A stretch of DNA of 64,000 bases from Tepidicaulis sp002389665 (GTDB taxonomy: Bacteria; Pseudomonadota; Alphaproteobacteria; Parvibaculales; Parvibaculaceae), in NCBI RefSeq assembly GCF_965222285.1, contig NZ_OZ244942.1, forward strand, positions 372,001 to 436,000. The letters are read 5' to 3'. A program made the position numbers and the translations under genes. This document shows, in pieces, positions 7,528 through 16,679 of the stretch. The notes under the pieces are model-generated. The model did not search any database and had not been told where the DNA came from. It worked only from the letters and a program-made list of their open reading frames with translations. Position 1 is the stretch's first letter. Every line of letters starts with the position of its first letter.

Positions 7528-8793
7528 ATGACTGAAGCCATGCCCGTTTATGATGACTTTGAGGATGAGGGACCCTCGCTGGTGCTCAAGCCGGTGCCCC
7601 GCATCACCATCGAAGCTTTTTGCGAGATGCCGGAAACCGGCAGCATGATTCAGCGCGGCGCCGAAGACCGGCGCCTGGCGAAAGCGCATCTGACAGTTCA
7701 TATGGGCGGCGTGCCCGCCGCCATTGCCTATTTCCGCGACACGGCAACACCCAATCTCATTCTGGTTGAAACCCACCAGTCGGGTGAAGAGCTCTTTGGC
7801 GAGCTGATGCAGCTTGCCGAGGTGTGCGATGCCGGTACGAAAGTCATCATCATCGGCCATGTCAACGATGTGGCGCTCTACCGGGAAATGATCCGCCAGG
7901 GCGTGAACGATTATCTTGTGGCGCCGTTCTCGCCGCTGCAGCTCATCGAATCCGTTTCGCGGCTCTATATCGATCCCGATGCGCCGCCCATCGGCCGCTC
8001 GGTTGCCTTTATCGGCGCGCGCGGCGGGGCGGGCTCTTCGACGCTTGCCCATAATGTCGGCTGGTGCATTGCCGAGGCGATGCGCGAGGATACGACCATT
8101 ATCGATTTCGACTTGCCGTTCGGCACCGCCGGGCTCGATTTCAATCAGGACCCGGTGCAGGGCATTGCCGATGCGCTGGTGCAGCCCGACCGCCTTGACG
8201 ATGTCATGCTCGACCGGCTGATGGTGAAATACACGAACCGGCTTTCGCTTTTCACCGCGCCGGGCACGCTCGACCGGGACGGCGATCTCGACCCGGATGC
8301 CTGTGAATCGATCATCGAGATCGTCCGCCAGACCTGCCCGGTTGTCGTGGTGGATCTGCCCCATATCTGGGCGCCCTGGACGAAGCGCGTGCTGCTCGGT
8401 GCAGACGATGTGGTGATTTCCACCACACCCGACCTTGCCGGCCTGCGCAATACGAAGAACATCGTCGATCTTTTGAAGCAGACCCGCACGAACGACACGC
8501 TGCCCCATGTCGTGCTCAATCAGGTCGGTGTGTCCAAGCGCCCGGAAATTCCGGTGAAGGATTTCGCCGAGGCGATCGAAGTGGAACCGACTTTGGTGCT
8601 CCCCTTCAATCCGCAGCTTTTCGGCACCGCGGCCAATAACGGTCAAATGCTGGATGAAGTAGACCCGAAGAGCAAAACCGTGCTTGGCCTGAAGCACCTT
8701 GCCAGCGTCGTGATCGGGCGTAAGGAAGTGCAGCAGCGCTCCAAATCCATTCTCCCCTTCCTTAGCCGCCTGACGGGCAAGAAGGAGGGCTAA
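7528..8793 (+). CDS. cpaE: Pilus localisation ATPase CpaE (TadZ, ParA/MinD-like)
   Basis: 421 residues. An N-terminal receiver-like domain (about 55-145) is followed by a ParA/MinD-type ATPase (about 155-400). The deviant Walker A is GARGGAGSST at residues 163-172; the usual signature lysine is arginine here (Arg165). IIDFDLPFG is the Walker A' region, and VVVDLPHIW is the Walker B strand. TadZ/CpaE proteins mark the cell pole and recruit the secretion ATPase. The gene lies 12 bases after cpaD and directly before cpaF, inside the rightward pilus operon. Loss of the signature lysine makes tight ATP-driven dimer cycling uncertain. Confidence 0.93.
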   Translation: MTEAMPVYDDFEDEGPSLVLKPVPRITIEAFCEMPETGSMIQRGAEDRRLAKAHLTVHMGGVPAAIAYFRDTATPNLILVETHQSGEELFGELMQLAEVCDAGTKVIIIGHVNDVALYREMIRQGVNDYLVAPFSPLQLIESVSRLYIDPDAPPIGRSVAFIGARGGAGSSTLAHNVGWCIAEAMREDTTIIDFDLPFGTAGLDFNQDPVQGIADALVQPDRLDDVMLDRLMVKYTNRLSLFTAPGTLDRDGDLDPDACESIIEIVRQTCPVVVVDLPHIWAPWTKRVLLGADDVVISTTPDLAGLRNTKNIVDLLKQTRTNDTLPHVVLNQVGVSKRPEIPVKDFAEAIEVEPTLVLPFNPQLFGTAANNGQMLDEVDPKSKTVLGLKHLASVVIGRKEVQQRSKSILPFLSRLTGKKEG

Positions 8794-8796
8794 TCC

Positions 8797-10344
8797 TTGT
8801 TCGGTAAGAGGCAAGACGGCATCACGCAGAAGCGGCCGGCGGCGCCAGCGTCCAAGCCGCCGCAAGAACCTGCGCGCGCACCTGCCGCAGGCGAAGCACC
8901 GCCGCCGCCGCCCCTGCCGGGCGATGCGCCGGCGGCCCCTGCTGCTGCCGCGCCGCCGCCCGCCGCGCCCAAACCTGCGCCCGCCGCACCGCCCGTAAAA
9001 CCGGCGGCTCCGGTAAAGGCCAAACCTGCCGTGCCGGTGGCAAAGGCCGAGCCCTTCCAGCGCGAAAAATCGGCGGACTATTATCAGATCAAGACATCGA
9101 TCTTTAATGCGCTGATCGACACGATCGATCTGACGCAGCTTGCCCAGCTCGACCGGGAAAGCGCGCGCGATGAAATCCGCGATATCGTCAACGAAATCAT
9201 CGCGATCAAAAGTGTCGTCATGTCCATCGCCGAGCAGGAAGAACTGCTCGAGGATATTTGTAACGACGTTCTGGGCTATGGGCCGCTCGAGCCGCTTCTG
9301 GCGCGTGACGATATTGCCGACATCATGGTCAACGGGGCGGGCCGCACTTTCATCGAAGTGAACGGCAAGGTGCAGCTGACCAATGTGCGCTTCCGCGACA
9401 ATGCGCAGCTTCTCAACATCTGCCAGCGCATCGTGAGCCAGGTGGGCCGCCGCGTCGACGAATCGAGCCCGATCTGTGACGCGCGCCTTTCCGATGGCTC
9501 CCGTGTCAACGTCATCGCGCCGCCGCTTTCCATCGACGGCGCCGCCCTTACCATCCGTAAGTTCCGCCGCGACCGGCTGCGTCTGGAGGATCTCGTTAAA
9601 TTCGGCTCGATCTCGCCGGAAGGGGCGACGATCCTGGAAGTGATCGGCCGGGTGCGCTGTAACATTCTGATTTCCGGCGGTACGGGCTCGGGTAAGACGA
9701 CGCTGCTCAACTGTATGACCGCCTTTATCGATCAGGATGAGCGCGTCATCACCTGCGAAGACGCGGCCGAATTGCAGCTGCAGCAGCCGCACGTGGTGCG
9801 TCTTGAAACGCGCCCGCCGAACCTAGAAGGCACCGGCGAGATCACCATGCGCGATCTCGTGAAGAACTGCCTGCGTATGCGCCCTGAACGTATCATCGTG
9901 GGCGAGGTGCGTGGCCCGGAAGCTTTCGACCTTCTTCAGGCCATGAATACCGGCCATGACGGCTCCATGGGCACCTTGCACGCGAACTCCCCGCGTGAAG
10001 CGCTGAGCCGTCTTGAAAGCATGATCACGATGGGCGGTTTTGCGCTGCCCTCGAAAACCATCCGCGAGATGATTTGCGGTTCCATCGACATCGTCATTCA
10101 GGCCGCGCGCCTGCGTGACGGCTCGCGCCGTATCACCCATATTACGGAAGTCCTGGGACAGGAAGGCGATGTCATCATCACGCAGGACCTGATGACCTAT
10201 GACATCGAAGGGGAAGATGCGAACGGGCGTCTTCTCGGCAAGCACAAGTCCACCGGTATCGCGCGCCCGGCTTTCTGGGATAAGGCGAAATATTACAACG
10301 AACATAACCGCCTGGCCGCCGCCCTCGATGCGTCCCAGGATTAG
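8797..10344 (+). CDS. cpaF: Secretion ATPase CpaF (TadA) of the Flp pilus
   Basis: 515 residues. The first 85 are a proline/alanine-rich linker (about residues 13-75) followed by the CpaF core. Walker A is GGTGSGKTTLL at 294-304. The Walker B region ERIIVGEVRGPEAFDLLQA and the HDGSMGTLHANSP box match VirB11/CpaF hexameric ATPases. It drives pilin polymerisation through TadB/TadC. The start is TTG at 8797, supported by AAGGAGGG 8 bases upstream and by the absence of a nearby ATG. The long Pro/Ala extension is longer than needed for catalysis and may be a flexible tether to CpaE or the membrane; that role is inference. Confidence 0.95.
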   Translation: MFGKRQDGITQKRPAAPASKPPQEPARAPAAGEAPPPPPLPGDAPAAPAAAAPPPAAPKPAPAAPPVKPAAPVKAKPAVPVAKAEPFQREKSADYYQIKTSIFNALIDTIDLTQLAQLDRESARDEIRDIVNEIIAIKSVVMSIAEQEELLEDICNDVLGYGPLEPLLARDDIADIMVNGAGRTFIEVNGKVQLTNVRFRDNAQLLNICQRIVSQVGRRVDESSPICDARLSDGSRVNVIAPPLSIDGAALTIRKFRRDRLRLEDLVKFGSISPEGATILEVIGRVRCNILISGGTGSGKTTLLNCMTAFIDQDERVITCEDAAELQLQQPHVVRLETRPPNLEGTGEITMRDLVKNCLRMRPERIIVGEVRGPEAFDLLQAMNTGHDGSMGTLHANSPREALSRLESMITMGGFALPSKTIREMICGSIDIVIQAARLRDGSRRITHITEVLGQEGDVIITQDLMTYDIEGEDANGRLLGKHKSTGIARPAFWDKAKYYNEHNRLAAALDASQD

Positions 10345-10352
10345 GGGCGCGG

Positions 10353-11342
10353 ATGGATCAGGCAACTCTCATCACACTCGCCGTCGCGCTTCTCTCCGCT
10401 CTTTGCATCGGAGGGGTGGGCTTCGTTCTGTTCGGCTCGGGCGAGAACGCCGCCGCCAAGCGCGTTGCCCGCGTCACGTCGGCCAATGAACGCGCCAAAA
10501 ACGCTTCGAAGAAAATGAGCCGCGAGGACGGCCAGCGGCGCAAGCAGATCCAGGATTCGCTGAAAGATCTGGAAGAAAAACAAAAAGAACAGAAAAAGAG
10601 CCTGACGATCAAATTGCGGATCGAGCGGGCCGGGCTCGAAATCAGTCTGCGCACTTTTTATCTGGCTAGTGTCGGGGCGGGATTTGTGGTGATGCTGACG
10701 ATCCTCATCACCGGCATGTCGCCTATCGCCGCGCTGCTCGCCGGCTTTGCCGCCGGTTTCGGCGTGCCGCGCTGGTTCCTGGGTTTCCTCATCAAGCGCC
10801 GTCAGTCTGCTTTCTCCGAAGAGTTCGCCAACGCTATCGATGTGATCGTGCGCGGCGTAAAAGCGGGCCTGCCCGTCAATGACTGTCTGCGCATCGTCGC
10901 CCAGGAAAGCGCACCGGTTGTCGCCGCCGAGTTCCGCGAGGTTGTGGAAGGCCAGAAAGTCGGCGTCTCGCTGGAAGAGGGTTTGAAGAAAGTTTACGAG
11001 CGCATGCCGCTGCAGGAAGTGAACTTCTTCATGATCACCCTCGCCATTCAGGCAAAATCGGGCGGTAACCTCTCCGAAGCCTTGGGCAATCTCTCGCGTG
11101 TGCTGCGCGACCGCAAGAAGATGCGCGGCAAGATCACCGCCATGTCGCAGGAAGCAAAGTCCTCCGCCGCGATCATCGGCGCCTTGCCGCCCGGTGTTGC
11201 CGTCATTCTTTATCTCGTCTCGCCCGATTATATCGGGCTGCTTTTCACCACCACGCTCGGGCAATTGATCATTGCGGCCGGTGTGACCTGGATGCTGATC
11301 GGCATTCTCGTCATGCGCAAAATGATCAATTTCGATTTTTAA
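10353..11342 (+). CDS. tadB: Flp pilus inner-membrane platform protein TadB
   Basis: 329 residues with an N-terminal helix, then a charged coiled-coil stretch (about 50-85, Lys/Glu-rich). A pair of membrane segments follows near 105-150, then a type II secretion F domain (about 165-290) and C-terminal membrane segments. The GLPVNDCLRIVAQES and FFMITLAIQAKSGGNLSEAL segments are typical of TadB. It forms the base on which CpaF acts, together with TadC, which follows 10 bases later. The gene starts 8 bases after the cpaF stop. Confidence 0.93.
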   Translation: MDQATLITLAVALLSALCIGGVGFVLFGSGENAAAKRVARVTSANERAKNASKKMSREDGQRRKQIQDSLKDLEEKQKEQKKSLTIKLRIERAGLEISLRTFYLASVGAGFVVMLTILITGMSPIAALLAGFAAGFGVPRWFLGFLIKRRQSAFSEEFANAIDVIVRGVKAGLPVNDCLRIVAQESAPVVAAEFREVVEGQKVGVSLEEGLKKVYERMPLQEVNFFMITLAIQAKSGGNLSEALGNLSRVLRDRKKMRGKITAMSQEAKSSAAIIGALPPGVAVILYLVSPDYIGLLFTTTLGQLIIAAGVTWMLIGILVMRKMINFDF

Positions 11343-11352
11343 GGAGGCGGAT

Positions 11353-12315
11353 ATGGATTTTCTCTTGAGCCTCGCTAAGCCTGAAAACGCCATCATGCTG
11401 CTGGCCGGCCTTGCCGCCTTCGCCACCATCGTGACGCTTGCTATGCCGCTGCTCGTCTCCGACAAGCTGGGCCAGCGGATGAAATATGTCGCCACCGAGC
11501 GCGAGGCGCTGCGCCGCCAGTTCCGCGAGGATATGGCCCGCCAACGCACGGACCGCCTGCGCCATGACCCGCGCGGTTTCGTGAAGAAAGTGGTGGACCG
11601 GCTCAATCTGCATGAGCTCCTGGAAGGCGAGGAGATCAAAGGCAAACTGAAGCAGGCGGGCCTGCGCGGTCAGGCGCCGCTTTATACGTTCCTGTTCTTC
11701 CGCTTCGTCGCGCCCATCATTCTAGGACTTCTGACGCTGCTTTATCTCTTTCTCATCGACGATTTCGATATGCGCGGCACGGCCCGCATTGCCGTTGCCT
11801 TCGGTGCGACGATCATCGGCTTCTATCTGCCCAATATCGTGCTGCAGAACATGGTGCAGCGCCGCCAGGAGTCTATCCAGCGCGCTTTCCCTGACGCGCT
11901 CGACCTGCTGCTCATCTGCGTTGAGTCCGGTATGTCCATCGAGGCAGCCTTTGCCAAGGTTTCCGCGGAAGTCGGTAACAGCTCCATCGAGCTGATGGAA
12001 GAAATGACATTGACGACCGCCGAGCTTTCCTATTTGCAGGACCGGCGCGTTGCTTATGAAAACCTCGCCTCCCGGACCGGTCTTCCCGGCGTTAAAGGCC
12101 TTTGCATGAGCCTTATTCAGGCGGAGCGTTACGGCACGCCGCTCGGCCAAGCGCTGCGCGTCATGGCGCAGGAGAACCGCGATATCCGCATGGCGGCGGC
12201 GGAAAAGAAGGCAGCCGCTCTGCCGCCGAAGCTCACCGTGCCGATGATCGCCTTCTTTCTGCCCGCACTCTTTGCGGTCATTCTGGGCCCGGCCGCCATT
12301 CAGTTCATGAACTAG
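11353..12315 (+). CDS. tadC: Flp pilus inner-membrane platform protein TadC
   Basis: 320 residues with membrane segments near residues 10-35, 110-165 and 290-315, and a type II secretion F domain between them (DLLLICVESGMSIEAAF, then a GTPLGQALRVMAQE helix). It pairs with TadB to form the pilus assembly platform in the inner membrane. It has a good AAGGAGG ribosome site and is the last gene of the rightward cpa operon. A hairpin terminator follows after about 30 bases. Confidence 0.93.
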   Translation: MDFLLSLAKPENAIMLLAGLAAFATIVTLAMPLLVSDKLGQRMKYVATEREALRRQFREDMARQRTDRLRHDPRGFVKKVVDRLNLHELLEGEEIKGKLKQAGLRGQAPLYTFLFFRFVAPIILGLLTLLYLFLIDDFDMRGTARIAVAFGATIIGFYLPNIVLQNMVQRRQESIQRAFPDALDLLLICVESGMSIEAAFAKVSAEVGNSSIELMEEMTLTTAELSYLQDRRVAYENLASRTGLPGVKGLCMSLIQAERYGTPLGQALRVMAQENRDIRMAAAEKKAAALPPKLTVPMIAFFLPALFAVILGPAAIQFMN

Positions 12316-12342
12316 GCGGGGCCCTCCGCTTACAGGTAAAAA

Positions 12343-12374
12343 GAAAAGCCGCGCTGGCAAAGCGCGGCTTTTTC
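12343..12374. terminator. Bidirectional intrinsic terminator between tadC and tadD
   Basis: AAAGCCGCGCT and AGCGCGGCTTT form an 11-bp perfect stem with a short loop. A residues flank it on the left and T residues on the right, so it can stop transcription from both directions. It lies between the convergent genes tadC and tadD. Confidence 0.9.
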
Positions 12375-12395
12375 CGTTTTGGGATAAGTTCGGGC

Positions 12396-13211
12396 TTACT
12401 GGATCTGCGTGTCGATCGGCGCGTCGAGTTGTTCCATCTGCTTCCAAAGCGCCGGCTGCACCAGCATGGAGCGGATGTAATCGATATTGTTGTTGACGAC
12501 GGCAGGCGGCAGATCGGCCTTGGCAAGGCGTGCCGCTTCGTCGAATTCGCCTTTAAGACCGAGCACGAGAGCAAGGTTCTGGCGCGCTTTTGCCCCGGCG
12601 GAAGGATTGGACACGGCGCCGCGCAAAGTCTGCTCGGCTTCGACAAGCTCGCCCGCCAGCGCTTCGGAAAGACCGAGATTGGTCAGAATGCTGGGATGGT
12701 CCGGGGCGAGCTTCAGCGCGCTGCGGTATTTCATCTGCGCTTCGGCATGCTGGCCCTGCTGGTCATAAGCAACGCCCTGCGCGGTCAGCACGCGCCAGTC
12801 GCTCGGGTTGAGCGTGGCGGCTTTCACGAGCACGGGAATGGCTTTCTCGCTCTGACCGGCGGCCACCAGCACTTTGCCGTATTCGGCCATGATGCCGGCA
12901 TGATCCGGATGCTGGCGCGCGGCGACGGAGAGCACCGTCATCGCCTGCTCGAAGGATTTAAGCTGGCGCAGGGCCTCGCCATATTTGGCGGCGGTTTCCG
13001 CATCGCCCGGATTCTGTTCGTATTGGCCGCCCCAATAGGCCGCATCGGCAATGGGGTTGCCGCTTTCACCGGCGCTGACGCCGAGGCTTGCCGGATTGAC
13101 GGTGGATTGCGGGCCCTCGCTCGTCGCACAGGCGCCGAGCAGAAGGGCTGAGGCCAGCACTGGCATCAGTCTGGCACGTCCTTTAAACTTGGGTTGCGCC
13201 GGTTTCCCCAT
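12396..13211 (-). CDS. tadD: TPR lipoprotein TadD (Flp pilus)
   Basis: 271 residues with a lipobox LLGAC (lipidated Cys28) after a basic N-terminus. At least four tetratricopeptide repeats span about residues 70-240, with the usual Ala-rich helices (for example VLVAAGQSEKAIPVLVKAA). TadD-type lipoproteins assist assembly of the Tad secretin, like the pilotin-like PilF. It is convergent with tadC and shares its terminator, so it is transcribed from its own promoter upstream of 13211. The position at the end of the pilus block supports the assignment. Confidence 0.85.
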   Translation of the reverse strand: MGKPAQPKFKGRARLMPVLASALLLGACATSEGPQSTVNPASLGVSAGESGNPIADAAYWGGQYEQNPGDAETAAKYGEALRQLKSFEQAMTVLSVAARQHPDHAGIMAEYGKVLVAAGQSEKAIPVLVKAATLNPSDWRVLTAQGVAYDQQGQHAEAQMKYRSALKLAPDHPSILTNLGLSEALAGELVEAEQTLRGAVSNPSAGAKARQNLALVLGLKGEFDEAARLAKADLPPAVVNNNIDYIRSMLVQPALWKQMEQLDAPIDTQIQ

Positions 13212-13415
13212 GATCCGATCCTTGAAAGCATACGTGACCGGGCCGCAAAACGGCCTTTCTGTCCCTTATTCTGCGCCAGAGGTCTCAAGAAAGGCTTAAA
13301 CATAAAGCCCTCTTGCGCTGCCCATCGCTGCCAAGGCTTTTGAAACCGGCAATTATGAAGTAAACGGAACGTAAACACCCCGTCCAAGGCCCCGCGCCGG
13401 AGAAACAATAAGAAT

Positions 13416-14540
13416 ATGTCCGATCCAAGCGAGAACGATACGCCCAAAACCGGTTTCTCTCTTTCGCGGGTTCTGCGCCAGGGCTGGGAGCGCATGTCGA
13501 GCTGGGACAAGGAGCGGGTGGCTTATGTGCTGCTGGGCGCCGTCGTCTTCGGTGTGCTGGCTTTGGGCGTTGTGCGCTCGGGAGCTTGGACGTCGGATGA
13601 AGCGGGCAAGGTCACTTTCTTCCGCATTGCCACGGGCGCGACGGGCGGGACCTATTTCCGCATGGGCGAGGTGCTGGCCGGGGTGATCAGCCGCCCGCCC
13701 GGCGGCGACCCGTGCGAACTTGGCGGGCGCTGCGGTGTCGACGGGCTGATTGCGGTGGTCAAAAGCTCGCCGGGCTCCGTCGCCAATGTGCGCAATGTCG
13801 CGACCGGCATTTTCGAAAGCGGGCTTGTGCAGGCAAATGTCCTCGATGCCGCCTTCAAGGGCGAGGGGATTTTCAAGGGCGAGGCGCCGCGCGAGAACCT
13901 GCGCGTCATCGCCAATCTTTATCCCGAAGCGCTGCATCTCGTTGCCGCAATGGAAAGTGAGATCGAGACCGTTGCCGATCTGAAAGGCAAGCGCGTCGCC
14001 ATCGGCTCCAAGGGCTCGGGCACCTGGGTCGATGCCCATGCGATCATGGACGCGTTCGGCATCCGCAAACGCAGCCTGACGCTGGTCGAGGAAGATGCGA
14101 ACCGCGCCGCCGATCTGCTGCTGTCAGGCGAGATCGATGCCTTCTTCATGATCACCGGCGCGCCCGCCCCATTGATCCGCACCCTCATCCTGCGTGATGC
14201 AGGCCGGCTCGTGCCCATCGAAGGGGCGCCTGCCGAAGGGTTGCGCATCAAGAACGCGCATTACGAGGGCTATACGATAGAGGAAGGGGTCTATCCCGGC
14301 ACCGGCGCCATAGATACGATTGCGGTTGGCGCCATGTGGGTGACGCGGGCCGACATGCCCGAAGAACTGGTGCATGATATTACCCGCGCGCTTTTCGATG
14401 ATCGCAACAAGGAAACGCTCGCCCTTTCCCATCCCGAAGGTGCGCAAATCGCGCCGGACACGGCGGTGCGCGGCGTGCCGATTTTTTTGCATCCGGGCGC
14501 CGAGCGCTATTATTTCGAAAAAGGCATCCTTGCCCGCTGA
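13416..14540 (+). CDS. TAXI-family solute-binding protein with membrane anchor
   Basis: 374 residues. One hydrophobic helix (about 38-56) after a charged N-terminus looks like an uncleaved anchor. The TAXI-type TRAP substrate-binding fold follows: FFRIATGATGGTYF near the start, then VKSSPGSVANVRNV and VADLKGKRVAIGSKGSGT. TAXI proteins bind glutamate-like or other organic anions for TRAP transporters. No TRAP membrane subunits lie nearby, so the protein may serve a permease encoded elsewhere or act as a sensor. A cysteine pair (CELGGRC) in an insertion is unusual. It is divergent from tadD. Confidence 0.8.
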   Translation: MSDPSENDTPKTGFSLSRVLRQGWERMSSWDKERVAYVLLGAVVFGVLALGVVRSGAWTSDEAGKVTFFRIATGATGGTYFRMGEVLAGVISRPPGGDPCELGGRCGVDGLIAVVKSSPGSVANVRNVATGIFESGLVQANVLDAAFKGEGIFKGEAPRENLRVIANLYPEALHLVAAMESEIETVADLKGKRVAIGSKGSGTWVDAHAIMDAFGIRKRSLTLVEEDANRAADLLLSGEIDAFFMITGAPAPLIRTLILRDAGRLVPIEGAPAEGLRIKNAHYEGYTIEEGVYPGTGAIDTIAVGAMWVTRADMPEELVHDITRALFDDRNKETLALSHPEGAQIAPDTAVRGVPIFLHPGAERYYFEKGILAR

Positions 14541-14550
14541 GCGCGCGCCT

Positions 14551-14727
14551 TTATGCGATATCGCCCGGGTCTTTGATCACGGCCTGAGCCGCGATCACGC
14601 GTTCGCCATTGAAAGTGAGGCTGGGCGAGCCATAAAGCCGGTAGCCGTTTTCCAGCGCCTCGCTCACCTTTTCGCAAAAGGCTCTGTCGTCGGGACCGGT
14701 CAAAAGCCTGTAGCGCAGTTCGGACAT
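14551..14727 (-). CDS. DUF1737-type small protein
   Basis: A 58-residue protein beginning MSELRYRLLTGPDD and ending in VIAAQAVIKDP. The whole length matches the DUF1737 pattern (RYRLLTG..., then GYRLYGSPSLTFNG). The function is not known to me. The start at 14727 is chosen for the GGGAG ribosome site; an in-frame ATG at 14763 has none. It sits alone between two rightward genes and is read leftward. Confidence 0.7.
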   Translation of the reverse strand: MSELRYRLLTGPDDRAFCEKVSEALENGYRLYGSPSLTFNGERVIAAQAVIKDPGDIA

Positions 14728-14822
14728 GTGGTTTACTCCCGCTTCATCGCCCTCATTGCGCAAAAACCGGCCTCTCTATAAGGTCTGGCGGCAATGACGG
14801 CTTCCATCTGTGTGAGACGATT

Positions 14823-16202
14823 GTGCGCGATTTACTGATCAGCGAAAGCGAAAACAAGGCCATTCCGGTCTGGGCTCTGAAAAAAGACGGGCTCGATGCC
14901 TGGAAGGGCGAGCATGCGGGTGCGCGGGCTCATTGGGCCGAAACCCAGCGCTTTGAAGCCGAGGCCGGGCGCGTGCTTATGCTGCCTGCCGATGATGGCG
15001 GCATTGCCGGTGTGCTTTTGGGGCTCGGCAATGGCGAGGACGCTTATGCTTTCGGCGCGTTGACGCAGGCGCTGCCGCTCGGCGATTACCGGATTTGCGA
15101 GTTCTCAGGCGCCGATCCTTATCATGCCGCGCTGTCCTGGGTGCTGGGTGCTTACCGGTTCACCCGCTATGCCGGCAAGGCAAAGGAACTGCCGCGCCTC
15201 GTGCTGCCCGACGGGGTGGAAAAGGCGGGTGTTTTGCGCGATGCGGGCGCGGTCTTCCTCGTGCGCGATCTCGTCAATACGCCGGCGGGCGATTTGGGGC
15301 CCGCCGAGCTTGAAGAAGCGGCCCGCCAGCTTGCCAAGGCGCATGGCGCTGAGATCGAGGTTATCACCGGCGATGCGCTGCTCGGCGCGAATTACCCCAT
15401 GGTCCATGCCGTGGGCCGGGCGGCAGGCGCGGGCGCCGAGCCCCGCCTCATCGACATCCGCTGGGGCAACCCGGAAGGGCGCAAGGTGACGCTGGTCGGC
15501 AAAGGTGTCTGCTTCGACACGGGCGGGCTCAACCTCAAACCCGGCAATTCCATGGGGCTGATGAAGAAAGACATGGGCGGCGCGGCCCATGTGCTCGCTC
15601 TCGGGCAGATGATCATGGAGCGGGGGCTTGATATTTGCCTGCGCATTCTTGTGCCCGCCGTTGAAAACGCGGTGGCGGGCAATGCCTTCCGGCCCGGCGA
15701 TGTGCTGCAAAGCCGCAAGGGTCTGACCGTGGAAATCGGCAATACCGATGCCGAAGGCCGGCTTATTCTGGCCGATGCTTTGGCCGAAGCCGATGGTGAG
15801 GCGCCGGAACTTCTGATCGACATGGCGACGCTGACGGGCGCGGCCCGCGTGGCGCTCGGCCCGGACCTGCCGCCTTACTATACGAAGGACGATGCCTTTG
15901 CCGGGGAGCTGCAGGCGCTTGCCGAAGCCCATGCCGATCCCATGTGGCGCTTGCCGCTTTGGGGGCCATACGACAAATGGCTCGACTCGCAGATCGCGGA
16001 TGTGAACCACATTACCGAAAACGGGTTTGCAGGCTCGGTAACGGCGGCGCTTTTCCTCGCCCGTTTCGTGGAAAAGGCGAAGACCCACGTCCATTTCGAC
16101 ATTTACGCCTGGAACCCGGCGGCAAAGCCGGGCCGGCCTCAGGGCGGGGCGGCGCAGACGATCCTTGCCCTCGACCGCTATATCGCCCGCCATTTCGGCT
16201 GA
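14823..16202 (+). CDS. M17 leucyl aminopeptidase family protein
   Basis: 459 residues, somewhat shorter than Escherichia coli PepA (503). The C-terminal catalytic domain is complete: Lys227 and Asp232 in KGVCFDTGG, and the family signature NTDAEGRL at 307-314, which holds metal ligands and the bicarbonate-binding arginine. The N-terminal macro-like domain is reduced. It removes N-terminal residues from peptides in the cytoplasm using two metal ions. The start is GTG at 14823. It may recycle peptides brought in by the Yej transporter nearby, although that link is positional only. Confidence 0.92.
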   Translation: MRDLLISESENKAIPVWALKKDGLDAWKGEHAGARAHWAETQRFEAEAGRVLMLPADDGGIAGVLLGLGNGEDAYAFGALTQALPLGDYRICEFSGADPYHAALSWVLGAYRFTRYAGKAKELPRLVLPDGVEKAGVLRDAGAVFLVRDLVNTPAGDLGPAELEEAARQLAKAHGAEIEVITGDALLGANYPMVHAVGRAAGAGAEPRLIDIRWGNPEGRKVTLVGKGVCFDTGGLNLKPGNSMGLMKKDMGGAAHVLALGQMIMERGLDICLRILVPAVENAVAGNAFRPGDVLQSRKGLTVEIGNTDAEGRLILADALAEADGEAPELLIDMATLTGAARVALGPDLPPYYTKDDAFAGELQALAEAHADPMWRLPLWGPYDKWLDSQIADVNHITENGFAGSVTAALFLARFVEKAKTHVHFDIYAWNPAAKPGRPQGGAAQTILALDRYIARHFG

Positions 16203-16328
16203 TATGGGTCGGCGGGGCGTATTTTCCGCACTTTCGGGAAGGGCTGACCAAGGCGCTTTATTTTAACCCTCGGCCCCGTTAGGATGAAACGCATCCGAAA
16301 CGGATAAGGCAGCCGGGGGGATTTGCCG

Positions 16329-16679
16329 ATGACACTGGAGCTCAAGCCGCTGCATGCGCTCAAGCTCTGGCATGATGTAATGGTCGATATGGTGCGGGAT
16401 GAGGGCCCGGATCTGTCGGCCCGCCAGATATCCATTTTGCTGACGGTCTATCTCGAGCCGCCGCCGCATACGGTGCGCGGCCTTGCCGCCAAGCTGGGCG
16501 TCTCCAAACCGGCCATTACCCGCGCGCTCGACACGATGGGCCGGCTGGATCTTTTAAGGCGCAAGCGCGACGAGCAGGACAAACGCAACGTGCTCGTCCA
16601 GCGCACGGTGAAAGGCTCCGTGTTTCTGACCGATTTCGCCGATTCCATTATCGAGAAGGCAAAGGTCATTCAGCCGTGA
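16329..16679 (+). CDS. MarR-type winged-helix regulator
   Basis: 116 residues, all helix-turn-helix domain: SARQISILLTVYL, then the recognition region VRGLAAKLGVSKPAITRALD, and a basic wing (RRKRDEQDKRNVLV). MarR-type proteins repress adjacent genes and respond to small ligands, but here the dimerisation helices are short. ATG at 16329 follows a G-rich ribosome site; an in-frame TTG at 16323 is possible. Its stop overlaps the NlpC/P60 gene start by four bases (GTGA), so the two are co-transcribed. Confidence 0.8.
   Translation: MTLELKPLHALKLWHDVMVDMVRDEGPDLSARQISILLTVYLEPPPHTVRGLAAKLGVSKPAITRALDTMGRLDLLRRKRDEQDKRNVLVQRTVKGSVFLTDFADSIIEKAKVIQP

Noticed and set aside
7093..9792. Very long open frame on the minus strand opposite cpaD-cpaE-cpaF
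   Set aside because: High-GC codon bias leaves few stops on the opposite strand. The rightward genes have clear family motifs and the antisense product has none.
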